From the NCBI GenBank assembly GCA_002401545.1, contig NVTJ01000111.1, positions 1 to 7,428 of the forward strand: a stretch of 7,428 nt of DNA, given 5' to 3'. The translations under genes were made by a program, and so were the position numbers. Below the pieces are notes generated by a model that made no database searches, had not been told where the DNA came from, and saw only the letters and a list, made by a program, of their open reading frames with translations. Numbering within the stretch: the stretch's first letter is position 1; every line of letters begins with the position of its first letter. The stretch is from Alphaproteobacteria bacterium. Its GTDB lineage: Bacteria > Pseudomonadota > Alphaproteobacteria > Sphingomonadales > Emcibacteraceae. Positions 6,764-7,428 of the stretch are shown here, one piece after another.

Positions 6764-6767
6764 GAGG
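6764..6767 (+). promoter_or_regulatory. Ribosome binding site of the M2 peptidase gene
   Basis: GAGG lies in the 15-base gap after the DUF885 gene and seven bases before the ATG at 6775. A second ATG follows at once at 6778, ten bases away, so the first is preferred. The two choices differ by one methionine. Confidence 0.6.
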
Positions 6768-6774
6768 ATATATT

Positions 6775-7428
6775 ATGATGGGAAAAACAAGTTTACTGGT
6801 GATCACCGTGATGCTTGCCGGATGCAGTGTCGAAGCAGATAAAACATCAACCGCAGAAGATGCCAGGGATTTCGTGGCGGCGGTTGAGGCGGATTTCGCG
6901 GAAAAGAGTGAATTTGCCGCCCGGGCCTTTTGGATACAGGCCAATTTCATGACCGTCGATACCAATGCGGTTGTGGCCAAAGTGTCGGCGGATATGACAG
7001 CTCTGGCGGTGAAATATGCCAACGAGGCCAAACAGTTTAACGACCTTGAACTGGACCCGACGCTACGCCGCAAAATGGAAATGATCAAGCTGGGCATTAC
7101 CCTGCCCGCGCCGAGCAATGCGGCGGAAAACAAGGAACTGGCAACAATTGCCGCCGACCTTGACAGCATGTATGCCACCGGTAAAGGCCCGCACGGTCGC
7201 AATCTTGGGGAATTATCCAGGGTGATGGCCACGTCCAGCGACCCTGCGGAATTGCTCAAAGCCTGGCAGGCATGGCGCACCATATCACCGGCCATGAAGG
7301 CTAAATATGCCCGCATGGTGGAGATTGCCAACAAGGGCGCGAATGAGCTTGGTTATAGCGATGTGGGTTATATGTGGCGGGCGGGCTATGATATGCCGGC
7401 CAATGATTTCCGGGCCGAAGCCGACCGT
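6775..7428 (+). CDS. M2 (ACE-like) peptidyl-dipeptidase lipoprotein, N-terminal part
   Basis: The frame is open for 218 codons to the window end, so the gene is partial. The start MMGKTSLLVITVMLAGC is a lipoprotein signal peptide with lipobox LAGC and lipidated C17; serine at +2 suggests outer-membrane sorting. The mature part resembles bacterial M2 peptidases. Matching segments are an AFWIQANFMTVDT helix (51-63), RRKMEMIKLGITLPAP (98-113), GRNLGELSRVMATSSDP (141-157), LLKAWQAWRTISP (160-172) and GYMWRAGYDMP (198-208). M2 enzymes (relatives of angiotensin-converting enzyme) remove C-terminal dipeptides from oligopeptides with a HEXXH zinc site. That site would come more than 100 residues past the cut and is not seen here. 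The gene lies 15 bases after the DUF885 gene and is probably co-transcribed with it. Confidence 0.88.
   Translation, partial: MMGKTSLLVITVMLAGCSVEADKTSTAEDARDFVAAVEADFAEKSEFAARAFWIQANFMTVDTNAVVAKVSADMTALAVKYANEAKQFNDLELDPTLRRKMEMIKLGITLPAPSNAAENKELATIAADLDSMYATGKGPHGRNLGELSRVMATSSDPAELLKAWQAWRTISPAMKAKYARMVEIANKGANELGYSDVGYMWRAGYDMPANDFRAEADR

Noticed and set aside
6735..7334. A 199-residue - strand open frame opposite the M2 gene
   Set aside because: The + strand encodes a lipobox signal peptide and recognisable M2 blocks with a good ribosome binding site. The - strand product is a low-complexity Ser/Ala-rich shadow.

Overview
The window looks like a chromosomal segment from an alphaproteobacterium. 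This rests on the gene order trmD-rplS followed by leuC-leuD-leuB-asd, on the ERRPDLW ending of TrmD, and on the lysine-rich tail of L19. Base composition looks close to half G+C by eye, modest for that class. A marine lineage such as the Kordiimonadales/Emcibacterales would fit, but that placement is inference. All supported genes lie on the + strand, and no mobile element, CRISPR array or RNA gene was seen.

Region 1 (1-626) is the end of the ribosomal/tRNA-modification operon. It holds the last codons of trmD, a 69-base gap with a candidate sigma70 promoter, and rplS, whose start is at 123 rather than 66. A strong intrinsic terminator ends at 626.

Region 2 (641-4858) is an amino-acid biosynthesis operon. 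leuC and leuD encode the two subunits of isopropylmalate isomerase, and leuB encodes isopropylmalate dehydrogenase. asd encodes aspartate-semialdehyde dehydrogenase, the branch-point enzyme of the lysine, threonine, methionine and isoleucine family. leuC/leuD and leuD/leuB overlap by the same eight bases, asd follows after 18 bases, and a 12-bp-stem terminator closes the operon.

Region 3 (4939-7428) holds two tandem genes 15 bases apart, each with a lipoprotein signal peptide. The first is a DUF885-family putative zinc metallopeptidase with an HEAVPGHH motif. The second is the N-terminal part of an M2 (angiotensin-converting-enzyme-like) peptidyl-dipeptidase, cut by the window end. Together they suggest a periplasm-facing peptide degradation unit.

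Most of the window is conserved housekeeping sequence. The signals most worth a second look are a possible attenuator-like set of competing hairpins between rplS and leuC, and the paired lipoprotein peptidases. No clearly new biological system is present.
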